Shown one piece after another: positions 1 through 9,453 of a DNA stretch of 64,000 bases. Position 1 is the first letter of the stretch. Each line of letters starts with the position of its first letter. Source of the DNA: Bacteroidota bacterium. Its GTDB lineage: Bacteria > Bacteroidota > Ignavibacteria > Kapaibacteriales > UBA2268. The stretch spans positions 1 through 64,000 of the forward strand of contig JAJXYC010000018.1 of NCBI GenBank assembly GCA_021780815.1, in the 5' to 3' direction. The notes below the pieces were generated by a model. It was given only the letters and a program-made list of their open reading frames with translations, had not been told where the DNA came from and made no database searches. Both the position numbers and the translations under genes were made by a program.

Positions 1-54
1 CGTGTTACTTACAATGGAACTTCGGTTACGAAACAAGTAGTTGTAACTAAGTAA
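1..54 (+). CDS. C-terminal tail of a protein, probably a T9SS type A sorting domain (partial)
   Basis: Frame 1 is open from the window edge to a TAA at 52-54 and encodes 17 residues, RVTYNGTSVTKQVVVTK. The pattern of short beta strands, a polar turn (YNG) and a final K-x-V-V-V-T-K is typical of the last strands of Por/type IX secretion sorting domains in Bacteroidota and relatives. A good terminator follows 28 bp later, which supports a real gene end. The body of the protein lies outside the window, so its function cannot be told; only the secretion route is suggested. Confidence 0.5.
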   Translation, partial: RVTYNGTSVTKQVVVTK

Positions 55-82
55 TTTAATTCTTTTTGTAAAATAACAAATT

Positions 83-118
83 GAGGCTGTCTTCAAAAGA
101 CAGCCTCTTCTTTTTTTA
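83..118 (+). terminator. Rho-independent terminator
   Basis: A perfect 10-bp inverted repeat (GAGGCTGTCT at 83-92, AGACAGCCTC at 98-107) encloses a 5-nt loop and is followed by a T-rich tract at 108-118. It ends the partial gene at the left edge. The same AGGCTGTC core recurs in hairpins near 19.4 and 47.2 kb. Confidence 0.85.
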
Positions 119-229
119 TTAAAGCAAATTGTTATCAAAACTTAATATTAAAAAGAAAATTGTTAATTTTACTTTATTGAAATTAACAAAATAGAAAAAA
201 CAATCTCAAAATATTGGAGAAAAAAAATT

Positions 230-1474
230 ATGTCAAGGAAAATATTTGATTTTTTAGCAAAAGAATTGACTAACCTTGAAAGTCAAAAGCTTTATAAGCA
301 TGAGAGAATAATTGAAAGTCCACAAGGCGCAGAGATTACAGTAAAAGGACAAAAAGTATTAAACTTTTGTGCTAACAATTATTTAGGTCTATCCTCACAT
401 CCCGTATTAATAGAAGCGGCACATCAAGGAATTGACCATCGTGGATTTGGTTTATCGTCAGTAAGATTTATTTGTGGAACACAAGATAGACACAAATTAT
501 TAGAAAAGAAGATAGCCGAATTTGTAGGATTAGAAGATGCAATTTTGTTTTCATCGTGTTTTGATGCAAATGGAGCAGTGTTTGAACCATTATTTACAGA
601 AGAAGATGCTATAATTACAGATGCTTTGAACCATGCTTCAATCATTGATGGCATTCGTCTTGCCAAAGCTCAACGTTGGATTTACAAACATAACGATATG
701 AGAGATGTAGAAGAAGAAGATGCTTCTACTGGGAAAATGGCAAAAGGTTTGGAACGTTGTTTAAAAGAAGCAAATGCGGCAGGAATTCGATTTAAAGTTA
801 TTGCAACTGATGGAGTATTTTCAATGGACGGCGATATAGCTAATTTAAAAGCAATTTGCGATTTAGCCGATAAATACGACGCTCTTGTAATGGTTGATGA
901 CAGCCATGCAACGGGATTCATTGGGAAAACTGGTCGTGGTACTCACGAATATAATGATGTTATGGGCAGAATTGATATTATCACAACTACATTCGGTAAA
1001 GCATTAGGCGGTGCTTCTGGTGGTGCTGTTATTTCCCGTAAGGAAGTTGTAGAGTGGCTCAGAAATAAAGGAAGACCTTATTTATTCTCTAACACTGTAG
1101 CACCGGCAGTTGTTGAAGCCACAATTCAAGCTATTGATTTATTAACTTCTACCACCGAATTAAGAGATAAATTAGAAAACAATACTCGTATTTTCCGTAA
1201 AGCATTAACCGATGCAGGTTTTGATATTTTGCCGGGCGAACATCCAATCACTCCTATTATGTTCCGTAAATATGAAAATAGTTCTAAAGTTGCTGTTGAT
1301 TTTGCAGATAAATTATTAGAAAATGGTATATATGTTATTGCATTTTCTTTCCCTGTTGTTCCAAAGGGCAAAGATAGAATTCGTGTGCAACTTTCTGCCG
1401 CTCATGAATTAGAACATATTGATAAAGCAATTAATGCCTTTATTAAAGTTGGGAAGGAGATGAATCTAATCTAA
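230..1474 (+). CDS. kbl: Glycine C-acetyltransferase (2-amino-3-ketobutyrate CoA ligase)
   Basis: PLP-dependent enzyme of the alpha-oxoamine synthase family, which cleaves 2-amino-3-oxobutyrate with CoA to glycine and acetyl-CoA in threonine breakdown. The 414 residues are slightly longer than the usual ~398. The PLP lysine is K257 in TTTFGKALGGASGG, and the cofactor aspartate and histidine lie in VDDSHATG (about 223-227). The N-terminal NFCANNYLGLSSHP motif and FGKALGG favour Kbl over the related BioF. GGAGA lies about 10 nt before the ATG. No threonine dehydrogenase gene is adjacent. The stop overlaps the convergent TPR gene by 4 bp. Confidence 0.9.
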   Translation: MSRKIFDFLAKELTNLESQKLYKHERIIESPQGAEITVKGQKVLNFCANNYLGLSSHPVLIEAAHQGIDHRGFGLSSVRFICGTQDRHKLLEKKIAEFVGLEDAILFSSCFDANGAVFEPLFTEEDAIITDALNHASIIDGIRLAKAQRWIYKHNDMRDVEEEDASTGKMAKGLERCLKEANAAGIRFKVIATDGVFSMDGDIANLKAICDLADKYDALVMVDDSHATGFIGKTGRGTHEYNDVMGRIDIITTTFGKALGGASGGAVISRKEVVEWLRNKGRPYLFSNTVAPAVVEATIQAIDLLTSTTELRDKLENNTRIFRKALTDAGFDILPGEHPITPIMFRKYENSSKVAVDFADKLLENGIYVIAFSFPVVPKGKDRIRVQLSAAHELEHIDKAINAFIKVGKEMNLI

Positions 1475-2532
1475 TGTTTGTCTAATGTATCATTTTTCTT
1501 ATGGAAGAAATCAATTTGTTTTTGTGCATCTAACCTGAGATTATCTAAATCTTTACGGTCTTTTGTCTTATCTAAAAACAATTGAAAATCTGAAAGTGCA
1601 TTATCAATCTTTTTGTTTTTCAAATTAGCAACTCCGGAATTAAAGACACTTTCTATTAATTCTGGATTTGTTTTATATGATTGAATAAATAAATCGCTTG
1701 CTTTTTGATAATTAGTTTGTTGAAAATAGCAATTGGCAATACCTTGCAGTACTTCACCCTTCGCATCTATTAATGAATTCTGCTTCTCAAATAATGTTTC
1801 TGCTTCGTCGCATTTTTGCTGTGAAAGCAAAATATCCAAATTAATACCTATAATATTACTATTTACTATCTTCTTGTCGTAAGCTTTTGAAATGTAAATT
1901 AAAGTTTGTGTATAATCTTTGGTTTCGTATAATAAACCTATTAGATTTATTATTAATTCATTGTTGGAATTTCCTAATTTTTCTGCTTTTAAATAATTGT
2001 CAATTGCTTTGGCTTTATTTCCTACCGATTGATAGCAATATCCTAAATTTAAAAAATAATTATCTGAATTTGGATTTAATTTAATTAAATCTTCGTAATC
2101 ATTTATTGCACTTTTGTATTCATTTTGCTGTTGATAAATAGCAGCTCGCAAAGACAAAGCCTTCTCATCATTTTTATCGAGTTTTAATGTTTTATTTAAA
2201 TCTTTTAACGCTTCATTTTTTTTGCCTAATTCATAATAAACAGTAGCCCGCCCATAAAGAGCAAAAATATTTTTTGAATTAATTGCAATTGCTTTTGTGA
2301 ATTCATCAATTGCTTCATCATAATTTTTATTTTCGGCAGCAAGCACACCTTTATTATAGTACAAATTATCCTCTTTTGATTCTTCTGTTTTTTCTACTTT
2401 TGGTTTTGCTACTGATTCTGCTTCTGTAATATCTTCTGGTTTATTTGCTAATTGCTGAGAACTTATCTTTATAGGATTAGGTATTGCTATTAAAGCAAAT
2501 AAGGCTAAAACAGTTATTATTTTATTTTTCAT
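1471..2532 (-). CDS. TPR-repeat protein, probably exported
   Basis: From the preferred ATG at 2532 the protein has 353 residues. It begins with a basic stretch and a hydrophobic segment (KNKIITVLALFALIAI), so it is probably exported or membrane-anchored; no lipobox cysteine is visible. An acidic, low-complexity linker follows, then at least seven tetratricopeptide repeats filling the rest, with typical pairs such as YYNKGVLAAENKNYDEAIDEF and ALYGRATVYYELGKKNEAL. TPR arrays are protein-binding scaffolds; the partner is unknown. An ATG five codons upstream (2547) is possible but puts charged residues before the signal. A short C-terminal coiled-like tail ends the protein. Monocistronic, facing kbl. 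Confidence 0.8.
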   Translation of the reverse strand: MKNKIITVLALFALIAIPNPIKISSQQLANKPEDITEAESVAKPKVEKTEESKEDNLYYNKGVLAAENKNYDEAIDEFTKAIAINSKNIFALYGRATVYYELGKKNEALKDLNKTLKLDKNDEKALSLRAAIYQQQNEYKSAINDYEDLIKLNPNSDNYFLNLGYCYQSVGNKAKAIDNYLKAEKLGNSNNELIINLIGLLYETKDYTQTLIYISKAYDKKIVNSNIIGINLDILLSQQKCDEAETLFEKQNSLIDAKGEVLQGIANCYFQQTNYQKASDLFIQSYKTNPELIESVFNSGVANLKNKKIDNALSDFQLFLDKTKDRKDLDNLRLDAQKQIDFFHKKNDTLDKH

Positions 2533-2751
2533 AATTCGCACACACAAATAAACAATAATTTTTAATATATTTTAAATATTAAATTACAAACACAAATTTA
2601 TGTAATAAAAAATACAATATCAAATATTATACCATAAAATCTAAAAAACAAATTATTTTAATGTTTTTAAAAGGATTAAAGGAAAATTTATTTTTTTTCG
2701 TCTTAAAGAGTAAATTTTTAATATTTATGTTTGACATATTTAGGTTAAATT

Positions 2752-3411
2752 ATGCAGAAAGGGTTAAAAAAATCAGGAAACATTGCAAAGGATATTTACA
2801 ATACTTATGTTAAGCAGAATAAAGAAAAAAAAGAACAGACAATAAACAAAGATGGAGATAATATGATTGATGTTCAAATTAACCAAGAAAATACAGAAGA
2901 TACAAAACAAGAAAGCAAATTAAATTTAAATGAAGAAGATTGGAATGAGCTTGTAAAAAGGATTGAAGAATTAGTCAAAGAAAGAGATGATTTGAAAGAC
3001 CAGTTACTTCGGAAAGTAGCAGAATTTGAAAATTATAAGCGTCGCACTCAAAAAGAAAAAGAAGATTTAATAGAATTTGCAAATGCCGATTTATTATATA
3101 AGCTTTTAAATTTATACGATAATATTGAAAAAGCAACAGAATCGGCAAAGAAGAGCAAAGATTTAGAATCGCTTTTAACTGGTTTAGATTTGATTCAACA
3201 ACAAGCTAAAAGATTATTAGAAGACGAGGGTGTAAAAGAAATAGGCGATGAAATCGGCAATGATTTTGATGTAAATTTACACGATGCTTTAATGGTTTTG
3301 GACAGTGAATTACCAGCAGGTAAAATAGTCCAGGTTTTTCAAAAAGGATATAGACACAAAGATAAAATTTTAAGACATTCAAAAGTAGCTACATCAAAAG
3401 AAACAGAATAA
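2752..3411 (+). CDS. grpE: GrpE nucleotide exchange factor
   Basis: Co-chaperone that releases ADP from DnaK. The centre has the long coiled coil ([20 protein letters not shown]) followed by the signature region [13 protein letters not shown] and the C-terminal beta domain ending in the conserved [18 protein letters not shown]. The open frame gives 219 aa, but an internal ATG at 2863 has GGAG five bases upstream (2854-2857) and gives 182 aa, closer to the family's usual length; the lysine-rich extra 37 residues resemble nothing known, so 2863 may be the true start. dnaJ follows after 34 bp, the usual heat-shock pair; dnaK is not in the window. A TATGTTTG box at 2726-2733 may be a -7 element. 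Confidence 0.93.
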   Translation: MQKGLKKSGNIAKDIYNTYVKQNKEKKEQTINKDGDNMIDVQINQENTEDTKQESKLNLNEEDWNELVKRIEELVKERDDLKDQLLRKVAEFENYKRRTQKEKEDLIEFANADLLYKLLNLYDNIEKATESAKKSKDLESLLTGLDLIQQQAKRLLEDEGVKEIGDEIGNDFDVNLHDALMVLDSELPAGKIVQVFQKGYRHKDKILRHSKVATSKETE

Positions 3412-3445
3412 ATTAAAAAAGAAAAAAGAAATAAGAAAATATATT

Positions 3446-4606
3446 ATGGAAAAAAAAGATTATTATGAAGTGCTTGGAGTTTCAAGGAATGCCAGCCTTG
3501 ATGAAATTAAATCAGCATACCGTAAAATGGCAATGAAGCATCATCCTGACAGGAATCCTGATGATAAAGAAGCCGAAGAAATGTTCAAGCAAGCCGCAGA
3601 AGCTTACGAAGTTTTAAGTGATGAAGACAAAAAAGCTCGGTATGATAGATTTGGGTTTGATGGTGTCAAAGGAGCTTATGGGGGACAAGGATTTAATGAT
3701 TTTTCAGATATATTCTCTCACTTCAGCGATATTTTTTCAGGCGGAAGTATTTTTGATGATTTTTTTGGAGGAAGTCGTTCTTCAGGAAGAGGACGTAAAA
3801 GATCTATCGGAGAACAAGGTGCAGATATTAAAATGCGTATGCCTTTAACTTTAGGTGAAATTGCAACAGGTGTAACTAAAAAAGTTAAAGTTAAAGCTTT
3901 TCACGTTTGTGATACTTGCAAAGGAACAGGTTCAAAAGATGGTTCAGGTTATCAAACTTGTCCACATTGCAATGGTGCAGGTGAAATTAGACAAGTTACA
4001 AAAACTTTCCTTGGACAAATCGTTAACGTGACAGTTTGCCCTACTTGCCAAGGTAGTGGACAAATTGTTAAGGAAAAATGCCCTGCTTGCGGTGGTGAAG
4101 GTCGTGTAGAAGGTGAACATACAGTAGATGTTGATATCCCATCTGGTGTTGAGCAAGGACATTACTTGACTATCGAAGGAAAAGGTCATTCCGGAAAACG
4201 TGGTGGTAAACCCGGCAATTTGCATATTATTTTTGAAGAAAAACCGCACCCGTTTTTTAAACGAGTAGGTAATGATATTCATTATAACTTATCTATTCCA
4301 TTAACTCTTGCGACATTAGGTGGTGAAATAGAAATACCAACTATAGATGGAAGCACAAAAATTACTATTGAACAAGGTACTCAACCTAATGAACAATTTG
4401 TTCTGAAAAATTTAGGTATTCCTTATCTTAATCGCAATCAAAAAGGGAACCTTGTTGTTAATATCAATGTTGTTATTCCGAAAAAACTATCTGCTCGTGA
4501 AAAAGAACTTTTGCAAGAACTATCTGAAAGTGAAAATTTTAAATTCATTAAAAATTCAAAAAAGCACAAAGATTTTTTTGAAAAAGTCAAAGATACGTTC
4601 TTTTAA
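3446..4606 (+). CDS. dnaJ: Chaperone protein DnaJ
   Basis: Hsp40 co-chaperone that stimulates DnaK ATPase and delivers substrates. All type I domains are present in 386 aa: J domain (residues 1-70) with HPD in [11 protein letters not shown], a glycine/phenylalanine-rich stretch with repeated FSDIFS and GGS segments (about 75-120), the zinc-binding centre with four CxxCxGxG repeats ([32 protein letters not shown]; about 153-220), and two C-terminal substrate-binding domains. It lies 34 bp after grpE on the same strand, so the two are probably co-transcribed. Confidence 0.97.
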   Translation: MEKKDYYEVLGVSRNASLDEIKSAYRKMAMKHHPDRNPDDKEAEEMFKQAAEAYEVLSDEDKKARYDRFGFDGVKGAYGGQGFNDFSDIFSHFSDIFSGGSIFDDFFGGSRSSGRGRKRSIGEQGADIKMRMPLTLGEIATGVTKKVKVKAFHVCDTCKGTGSKDGSGYQTCPHCNGAGEIRQVTKTFLGQIVNVTVCPTCQGSGQIVKEKCPACGGEGRVEGEHTVDVDIPSGVEQGHYLTIEGKGHSGKRGGKPGNLHIIFEEKPHPFFKRVGNDIHYNLSIPLTLATLGGEIEIPTIDGSTKITIEQGTQPNEQFVLKNLGIPYLNRNQKGNLVVNINVVIPKKLSAREKELLQELSESENFKFIKNSKKHKDFFEKVKDTFF

Positions 4607-4651
4607 TTAAAAAATTTTCGTATTTTAGAGTTTCCCAAAAATATAATTTTT

Positions 4652-5167
4652 ATGGAAAATTTTAAAAATAAGATTAAGACTATTTTTAAGGTAACAAACG
4701 GAGAATTATACGTTTCTGTTTTATTTTTAATAGCACTTGTTATTGGTTCTATTGCAAGCAATTACCAAAATAATTCAACAAAAGATTTAATAATTAATAG
4801 TAGTTTTTTTACATTTCTTGATAGCATAGAATCAAAGCATAGTGTTCAATTAAATGATACTTTACGAGAATTATCCAATAATGAAGTTTCAAATGATGAG
4901 CAAATTAGTAATTTTAATAACAATAATTATTCATCATTTGCAAGTAATTCAAAGAAATTGAAGTCAGGTGAAAATGTATCAATTAACATTAATACTGCTT
5001 CTAAAACGGATTTAATGAGGTTGCCCGGTGTTGGAGATAAAACTGCTGATGCAATAATTGCTTATAGAAATAGCAATAAGTTCAAGAAAATTAATGATAT
5101 TATGAACGTAAAAGGCATAGGACCGGCCAAGTTCTCTAAAATAAAAGATTTTATTAATATAAAATAA
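4652..5167 (+). CDS. ComEA-like helix-hairpin-helix protein, membrane-anchored
   Basis: A 171-aa protein with one N-terminal membrane segment (LYVSVLFLIALVIGSIAS, about 19-36), a polar asparagine/serine-rich linker, and a C-terminal double helix-hairpin-helix domain (about 108-171) with the two hairpins LPGVGDKTAD and VKGIGPAKF. This is the layout of ComEA, which binds incoming DNA in the periplasm during natural transformation. dprA at 30.2-31.3 kb is another competence gene, but comEC and pilus genes are not in the window. It could equally be another HhH DNA-binding protein. It lies 45 bp after dnaJ. Confidence 0.75.
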   Translation: MENFKNKIKTIFKVTNGELYVSVLFLIALVIGSIASNYQNNSTKDLIINSSFFTFLDSIESKHSVQLNDTLRELSNNEVSNDEQISNFNNNNYSSFASNSKKLKSGENVSININTASKTDLMRLPGVGDKTADAIIAYRNSNKFKKINDIMNVKGIGPAKFSKIKDFINIK

Positions 5168-5252
5168 AACAAAATATATTTATAACTATTTATAAATTAA
5201 AATAAATAGAAAAATATAAAGAAAAATGACCATAAAAATAATTTCAAATAAT

Positions 5253-5283
5253 TTTGTTATTTCAAATCTTTTTTATAATTTTG
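5253..5283 (+). promoter_or_regulatory. Candidate Bacteroidota-type promoter upstream of rplU
   Basis: TTTG at 5253-5256 and TAATTTTG at 5276-5283 are separated by 19 bp. They match the -33 TTTG and -7 TAnnTTTG elements known for the primary sigma factor of Bacteroidota. Transcription would start near 5290, about 20 bp before the rplU ATG at 5312. In DNA this AT-rich the match could be chance. Confidence 0.45.
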
Positions 5284-5311
5284 TTTTCTGTAAAAATGTA
5301 AAAGTAAAAAA

Positions 5312-5623
5312 ATGTTAGCTGTAGTAGAAATCGCAGGTGGACAATTTGAAGTTGAAAAGACTAAAAAGTTAAATGTGCCACTATTGAAAGGAAATGAAGG
5401 AGATTTAGTAGAATTTTCAAACATTCTACTTGTCAAAGATGGCGAAACAGTTGAAATTGGTGAACCATATTTGTCAGGCAAGGTAACAGCAAAGATATTA
5501 AATACTTTCAAAGATAAGAAAGTATTAGTATTTCATAAGAAAAGACGTAAAGGGTACCGTAAATTAAACGGTCATCGTGAAGAATATACGAATATTGAAA
5601 TTTTAGATATACAAGTAAATTAA
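5312..5623 (+). CDS. rplU: 50S ribosomal protein bL21
   Basis: 103 aa, the family's usual length, starting [16 protein letters not shown] and carrying the conserved end region [17 protein letters not shown] that contacts 23S rRNA domain I. It is followed after 9 bp by rpmA, the standard L21-L27 pair. A promoter-like pair of boxes lies just upstream, and the pair ends at a strong terminator at 5941. Confidence 0.97.
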   Translation: MLAVVEIAGGQFEVEKTKKLNVPLLKGNEGDLVEFSNILLVKDGETVEIGEPYLSGKVTAKILNTFKDKKVLVFHKKRRKGYRKLNGHREEYTNIEILDIQVN

Positions 5624-5632
5624 GAGGGACAA

Positions 5633-5899
5633 ATGGCACATAAAAAAGGTGGCGGTTCATCTAAAAACGGACGTGATTCTAATTCCCAACGTCGTGGTGT
5701 TAAAAAGTTTGGCGGAGAATTTGTCCAATCTGGCAATATAATTGTTCGTCAATTAGGTACACAATTCCATCCAGGTGAAAATGTTGGTCTCGGTAGAGAT
5801 TTTACTATTTTTTCATTGATTGATGGTTATGTTAAGTTTGAATGGAAAGACAAAAAGACTAAAAGAATATCAGTCTATCCTTCAGAAAATGTAAACTAA
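5633..5899 (+). CDS. rpmA: 50S ribosomal protein bL27
   Basis: 88 aa with the canonical N-terminus [16 protein letters not shown], whose tail reaches the peptidyl-transferase centre, and the core [19 protein letters not shown] and [12 protein letters not shown]. There is no N-terminal propeptide of the kind removed by Prp protease in Firmicutes. A possible SD, AGAGGGA, precedes the ATG. Second gene of the rplU-rpmA operon. Confidence 0.97.
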   Translation: MAHKKGGGSSKNGRDSNSQRRGVKKFGGEFVQSGNIIVRQLGTQFHPGENVGLGRDFTIFSLIDGYVKFEWKDKKTKRISVYPSENVN

Positions 5900-5940
5900 C
5901 GGAAAAAATTATTTTTTTCATAAAACCCTCCTATTTTTTT

Positions 5941-5972
5941 CCTCCGCATTGTATAAGTGCGGGGGTTTTTAT
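5941..5972 (+). terminator. Rho-independent terminator of rplU-rpmA
   Basis: CCTCCGCA at 5941-5948 pairs (one G-T) with TGCGGGGG at 5958-5965 around a 9-nt loop and runs into TTTTTATTTTAT. It lies 42 bp after the rpmA stop. Confidence 0.85.
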
Positions 5973-6024
5973 TTTATATGGCTCGCTAATAAAAAGAAAA
6001 CAGTATATAACTTCAATCACCTTG

Positions 6025-6046
6025 AATCATCGATAAATCATCGATA
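6025..6046 (+). repeat. Perfect 11-bp tandem repeat upstream of clpP
   Basis: AATCATCGATA occurs twice head to tail (6025-6035 and 6036-6046), with no gap, in the 242-bp space between rpmA and clpP. Each copy contains the palindrome ATCGAT. The 11-bp period puts both copies on one helix face, so it could be an operator for clpP-clpX; no binding protein can be named. Confidence 0.6.
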
Positions 6047-6141
6047 ACTTATAAAATTCTCTAATTTAACTTCCATAGAAAAAAAATGTAAATTACTTGT
6101 TTTCGTCTAAAAATTATTATTAAATTAAAATTAGAAAAAAA

Positions 6142-6750
6142 ATGAATAATCAATTAATTCCAATAGTAATTGAACAAACAAATCGTGGTGAGCGTTCTTA
6201 TGATATTTATTCAAGATTATTAAAAGAACGTATAATCTTTTTAGGAAGTGCAATTGATGATTATGTAGCAAATTTAATTGTTGCGCAATTATTATTTTTA
6301 GCAAGTGAAGATCCAGATAAAGATATTTCTTTGTATATAAATTCACCAGGCGGTAGCGTATCTGCCGGTCTTGCTATTTACGATACTATGCAATTTATCA
6401 AACCAGATGTAAGCACTATTTGTGTAGGTCTTGCCGCTTCTATGGGACAACTTCTTCTTACTGCCGGTGCTGATGGAAAACGCTATGCTTTACCTAATTC
6501 AAGAATTTTAATGCACCAACCTTCCGGTGGAACACAAGGTCAATCTGTGGATATAGAAATTTATACAAAAGAAATTATTCGAACAAGAGAAACTTTGTAT
6601 GAAATTATCGCAAAACATACCAAAAAGCCTATTGACCAAATTCGCAAAGATGCTGATAGAGATTATTATTTAACTTCACAAGAAGCTATGAATTATGGAA
6701 TTATTGATAATATTTTAACAAGTATTAACGATATTCCAAAAGAAAAATAG
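6142..6750 (+). CDS. clpP: ATP-dependent Clp protease proteolytic subunit
   Basis: Serine peptidase that forms the double-heptamer chamber of ClpXP. 202 aa. The catalytic triad is visible: S100 in GLAASMGQ, H125 in LMHQPSGG and D174 in ADRDYYLT. The oxyanion and handle region [17 protein letters not shown] is intact. It is followed after 23 bp by clpX, the usual operon. A tandem 11-bp repeat lies about 100 bp upstream. Confidence 0.97.
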   Translation: MNNQLIPIVIEQTNRGERSYDIYSRLLKERIIFLGSAIDDYVANLIVAQLLFLASEDPDKDISLYINSPGGSVSAGLAIYDTMQFIKPDVSTICVGLAASMGQLLLTAGADGKRYALPNSRILMHQPSGGTQGQSVDIEIYTKEIIRTRETLYEIIAKHTKKPIDQIRKDADRDYYLTSQEAMNYGIIDNILTSINDIPKEK

Positions 6751-6773
6751 TTATTTGATAAGGAAATTTATTT

Positions 6774-8018
6774 ATGCCAAAATCGACAAAAAATGTGCAG
6801 TGTTCTTTTTGTGGTAGAACTCATAACGAAGTTGAAAGCTTTATAAAAGGAGCCGATGGAGTTTTAATTTGTAATATTTGCATTGAGAACGCCTCAGAAA
6901 TCTTAAAAAAACAAAAACCTATAAAAGAAGAGAAAAAAATAAATAATATAGAATTGCCTAAACCTTCCGAAATTAAGCGAAAATTGGACCAATACGTAAT
7001 TGGACAAGATGAGGCAAAAATTATATTATCAGTTGCAGTATATAACCATTACAAAAGAATTTTGACAAAGAAAAATTTCAATGATGTAGAAATTGAAAAA
7101 AGCAATATTTTGCTTATGGGACCAACAGGAACAGGAAAAACATTGCTCGCAAGGACATTATCTAATATTTTGAAAGTACCTTTTGCAATTGCCGATGCAA
7201 CAACTATTACTGAAGCAGGTTATGTAGGAGATGATGTAGAAACTGTCCTTTTAAATTTAGTCCAAAATGCTGAATATGATATAGAATCCGCAGAAAAAGG
7301 AATAATTTTTATAGATGAGATTGATAAAATTGCAAGGAAAAGCGAATCTACAAGTATTACCCGAGATGTATCCGGTGAAGGGGTGCAACAAGCCCTTTTG
7401 AAAATATTAGAAGGAACTCGTTCAGGAGTTCCTCCAAAAGGCGGCAGAAAACACCCCGAACAAAGCTTGCTTTATGTTAATACAAAAGATATTTTGTTTA
7501 TAGTTGGTGGTGCTTTTGAAGGATTAGAAAAAATTATAGCAAATCGCTTACGCAAATCTGCAATTGGTTTTACTGCTGAACCCGTTCAAAAATTAGATGA
7601 AACTTATTTGCTCTTGAAACAAGCAGAACCAGACGATTTAGTTAAATATGGATTTATCCCTGAAATAGTTGGCAGATTGCCCATAATCACTTCTTTACAC
7701 GACCTTGACGAAAACACTTTAATTAATATTTTACTAACTCCCAAAAACGCTTTAATTAAGCAATATGAAAGATTGTTTGAACTCGATAATGTTAAATTGA
7801 TTGTAAAAGATGATGCACTCAGTGCAATTGCAAAAGAAGCAAAAAAACGCAAAACAGGCGCTCGTGCTTTAAGAAGTATTGTTGAACAATTGTTAATTCC
7901 TATAATGTTCCGAATTCCTGACGAAAAAGATATAAAATCTGTTATAATTACAAAAGAATGCGTTGAAAATCAATCTGAACCAATTTTAGAATCACATACT
8001 AATAAAATTTTAGCATAA
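6774..8018 (+). CDS. clpX: ATP-dependent Clp protease ATP-binding subunit ClpX
   Basis: AAA+ unfoldase that feeds substrates into ClpP. 414 aa. The N-terminal zinc-binding domain has C10, C13, C33 and C36 (CSFCGRT and [10 protein letters not shown]). Walker A is GPTGTGKT at 116-123 and Walker B is [12 protein letters not shown]; the [19 protein letters not shown] segment and the pore motif GYVGDDVE follow the family. AAGGAA lies 10 bp before the ATG. Co-transcribed with clpP. Confidence 0.97.
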   Translation: MPKSTKNVQCSFCGRTHNEVESFIKGADGVLICNICIENASEILKKQKPIKEEKKINNIELPKPSEIKRKLDQYVIGQDEAKIILSVAVYNHYKRILTKKNFNDVEIEKSNILLMGPTGTGKTLLARTLSNILKVPFAIADATTITEAGYVGDDVETVLLNLVQNAEYDIESAEKGIIFIDEIDKIARKSESTSITRDVSGEGVQQALLKILEGTRSGVPPKGGRKHPEQSLLYVNTKDILFIVGGAFEGLEKIIANRLRKSAIGFTAEPVQKLDETYLLLKQAEPDDLVKYGFIPEIVGRLPIITSLHDLDENTLINILLTPKNALIKQYERLFELDNVKLIVKDDALSAIAKEAKKRKTGARALRSIVEQLLIPIMFRIPDEKDIKSVIITKECVENQSEPILESHTNKILA

Positions 8019-8047
8019 AATTTTATTTTAAAATATATTGAATTAGA

Positions 8048-9370
8048 TTGGATAATTTATTCCTCAACAAATCGCCAGCAATGAGAAGCAATCAAGCTCC
8101 TCTTGCTGAAAGAATGAGACCCCAGTTCTTACGAGATATCGTAGGTCAGGAACATATCATCGGCTTACAATCGCCTCTTTCATCTTTAATCAAAGAAGGA
8201 ACAATACCTTCATTAATTTTTTGGGGTCCACCCGGTTGTGGCAAAACAACACTTGCTTTTTGTCTTGCTAATGAAGTAAATGCAGATTTTATAAGAATAT
8301 CTGCCGTTGAATCTGGTGTAAAAGAAATTCGGGAGGTAATCCAAAAAGCAGACCATAACACACAATTTAACTCAAGAACAATTTTGTTTATAGATGAAAT
8401 TCACAGATTTAATAAAGGACAGCAAGATGCACTTTTGCATTCAGTGGAAACAGGAACATTAGTTTTAATTGGTGCTACAACTGAAAATCCAAGTTTTGAA
8501 ATTAATCCTGCTTTAATTAGCAGAACACAAGTTTACCATTTACAGCCATTATCAGAAGAAAATATTGTTTTCTTAATAGATAAAGCATTGAAAGCAGACA
8601 AAATTTTATCAGCATATAAAATTAAAGTAGAAGATTATAGATTATTTTATGAATTATCGGCTGGTGATGCTCGTATTGCTTTTAATATTCTTGAAAGTGC
8701 TTTCAATATAACAAAAAAAAATATAGAAGAAGAAATTTTAATCGACAAAGAAATTATAAAAAAAGCATCTCAAAGGAAAGTAATTAGCTACGATAAAAAA
8801 GGAGAAAATCATTATGACAATATATCCGCGTTCATAAAATCGTTAAGAGGTTCAGACCCAGATGCGGCAATGCTTTGGATGGTAAAAATGCTTGAAGCAG
8901 GTGAAGACCCACTGTTTATTGCCCGCCGTATGGTTATTTTTGCAAGCGAAGATATTGGCAATGCCGAACCTTTAGCCTTAACAGTTGCTGTTTCTGTTTT
9001 TAATGCAGTACAATTAATTGGTATGCCCGAAGCATCTATTAATTTAGCAAATGGCGTTACTTTCTTAGCCAGTTGTGCCAAATCTAATGCTTCTTATCTT
9101 GCTTTAGAAAAAGCTCGTACTGAATTGCAAAATAATCCAAATTTGTTGCCTCCTTTACATCTTCGTAATGCCCCAACAAAATTAATGAAACAAGAAGGTT
9201 ATGCAAAAGATTACAAATATCCTCACGATTTCCCGAACCATTTTGTCTCCGAAAATTATTTCCCAATTAATTTTAAACCAAAACAATTCTACTTCCCTTC
9301 CAATCAAGGAAAAGAAATAAAAGTATTAGAAAGGTTAAAATCGCTTTGGAAAAATCTCAAAAATTACTAA
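8048..9370 (+). CDS. rarA: Replication-associated recombination protein A (RarA/MgsA)
   Basis: AAA+ clamp-loader-like ATPase acting at stalled replication forks. Walker A is GPPGCGKTT, Walker B ILFIDEIHRFNKGQQDALL, sensor 1 IGATTENPSFEIN, and the C-terminal tetramerisation region contains MLEAGEDPLFIARRMVIFASEDIGNA. The start used is TTG at 8048, giving MDNLF before the conserved PLAERMRP, similar to N-termini of relatives; an ATG at 8081 is the alternative and removes 11 residues. It lies 29 bp after clpX on the same strand. Confidence 0.93.
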   Translation: MDNLFLNKSPAMRSNQAPLAERMRPQFLRDIVGQEHIIGLQSPLSSLIKEGTIPSLIFWGPPGCGKTTLAFCLANEVNADFIRISAVESGVKEIREVIQKADHNTQFNSRTILFIDEIHRFNKGQQDALLHSVETGTLVLIGATTENPSFEINPALISRTQVYHLQPLSEENIVFLIDKALKADKILSAYKIKVEDYRLFYELSAGDARIAFNILESAFNITKKNIEEEILIDKEIIKKASQRKVISYDKKGENHYDNISAFIKSLRGSDPDAAMLWMVKMLEAGEDPLFIARRMVIFASEDIGNAEPLALTVAVSVFNAVQLIGMPEASINLANGVTFLASCAKSNASYLALEKARTELQNNPNLLPPLHLRNAPTKLMKQEGYAKDYKYPHDFPNHFVSENYFPINFKPKQFYFPSNQGKEIKVLERLKSLWKNLKNY

Positions 9371-9453
9371 TTAATTATATTTTTATAAAATATTTTACTT
9401 CTTAAAACTAATTATATTATTAGTTCGTCCTAACAGCAAAAAGGACTTAATTT

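Noticed and set aside
230-1474. BioF (8-amino-7-oxononanoate synthase) for the kbl gene
   Set aside because: The FGKALGGASGG and N-terminal motifs fit Kbl better, and no biotin genes are near.
2731-2736. TTGACA just before grpE as a -35 box
   Set aside because: It is only 15 bp before the first ATG and no -10 box lies at the right distance; the overlapping TATGTTTG is the better candidate.
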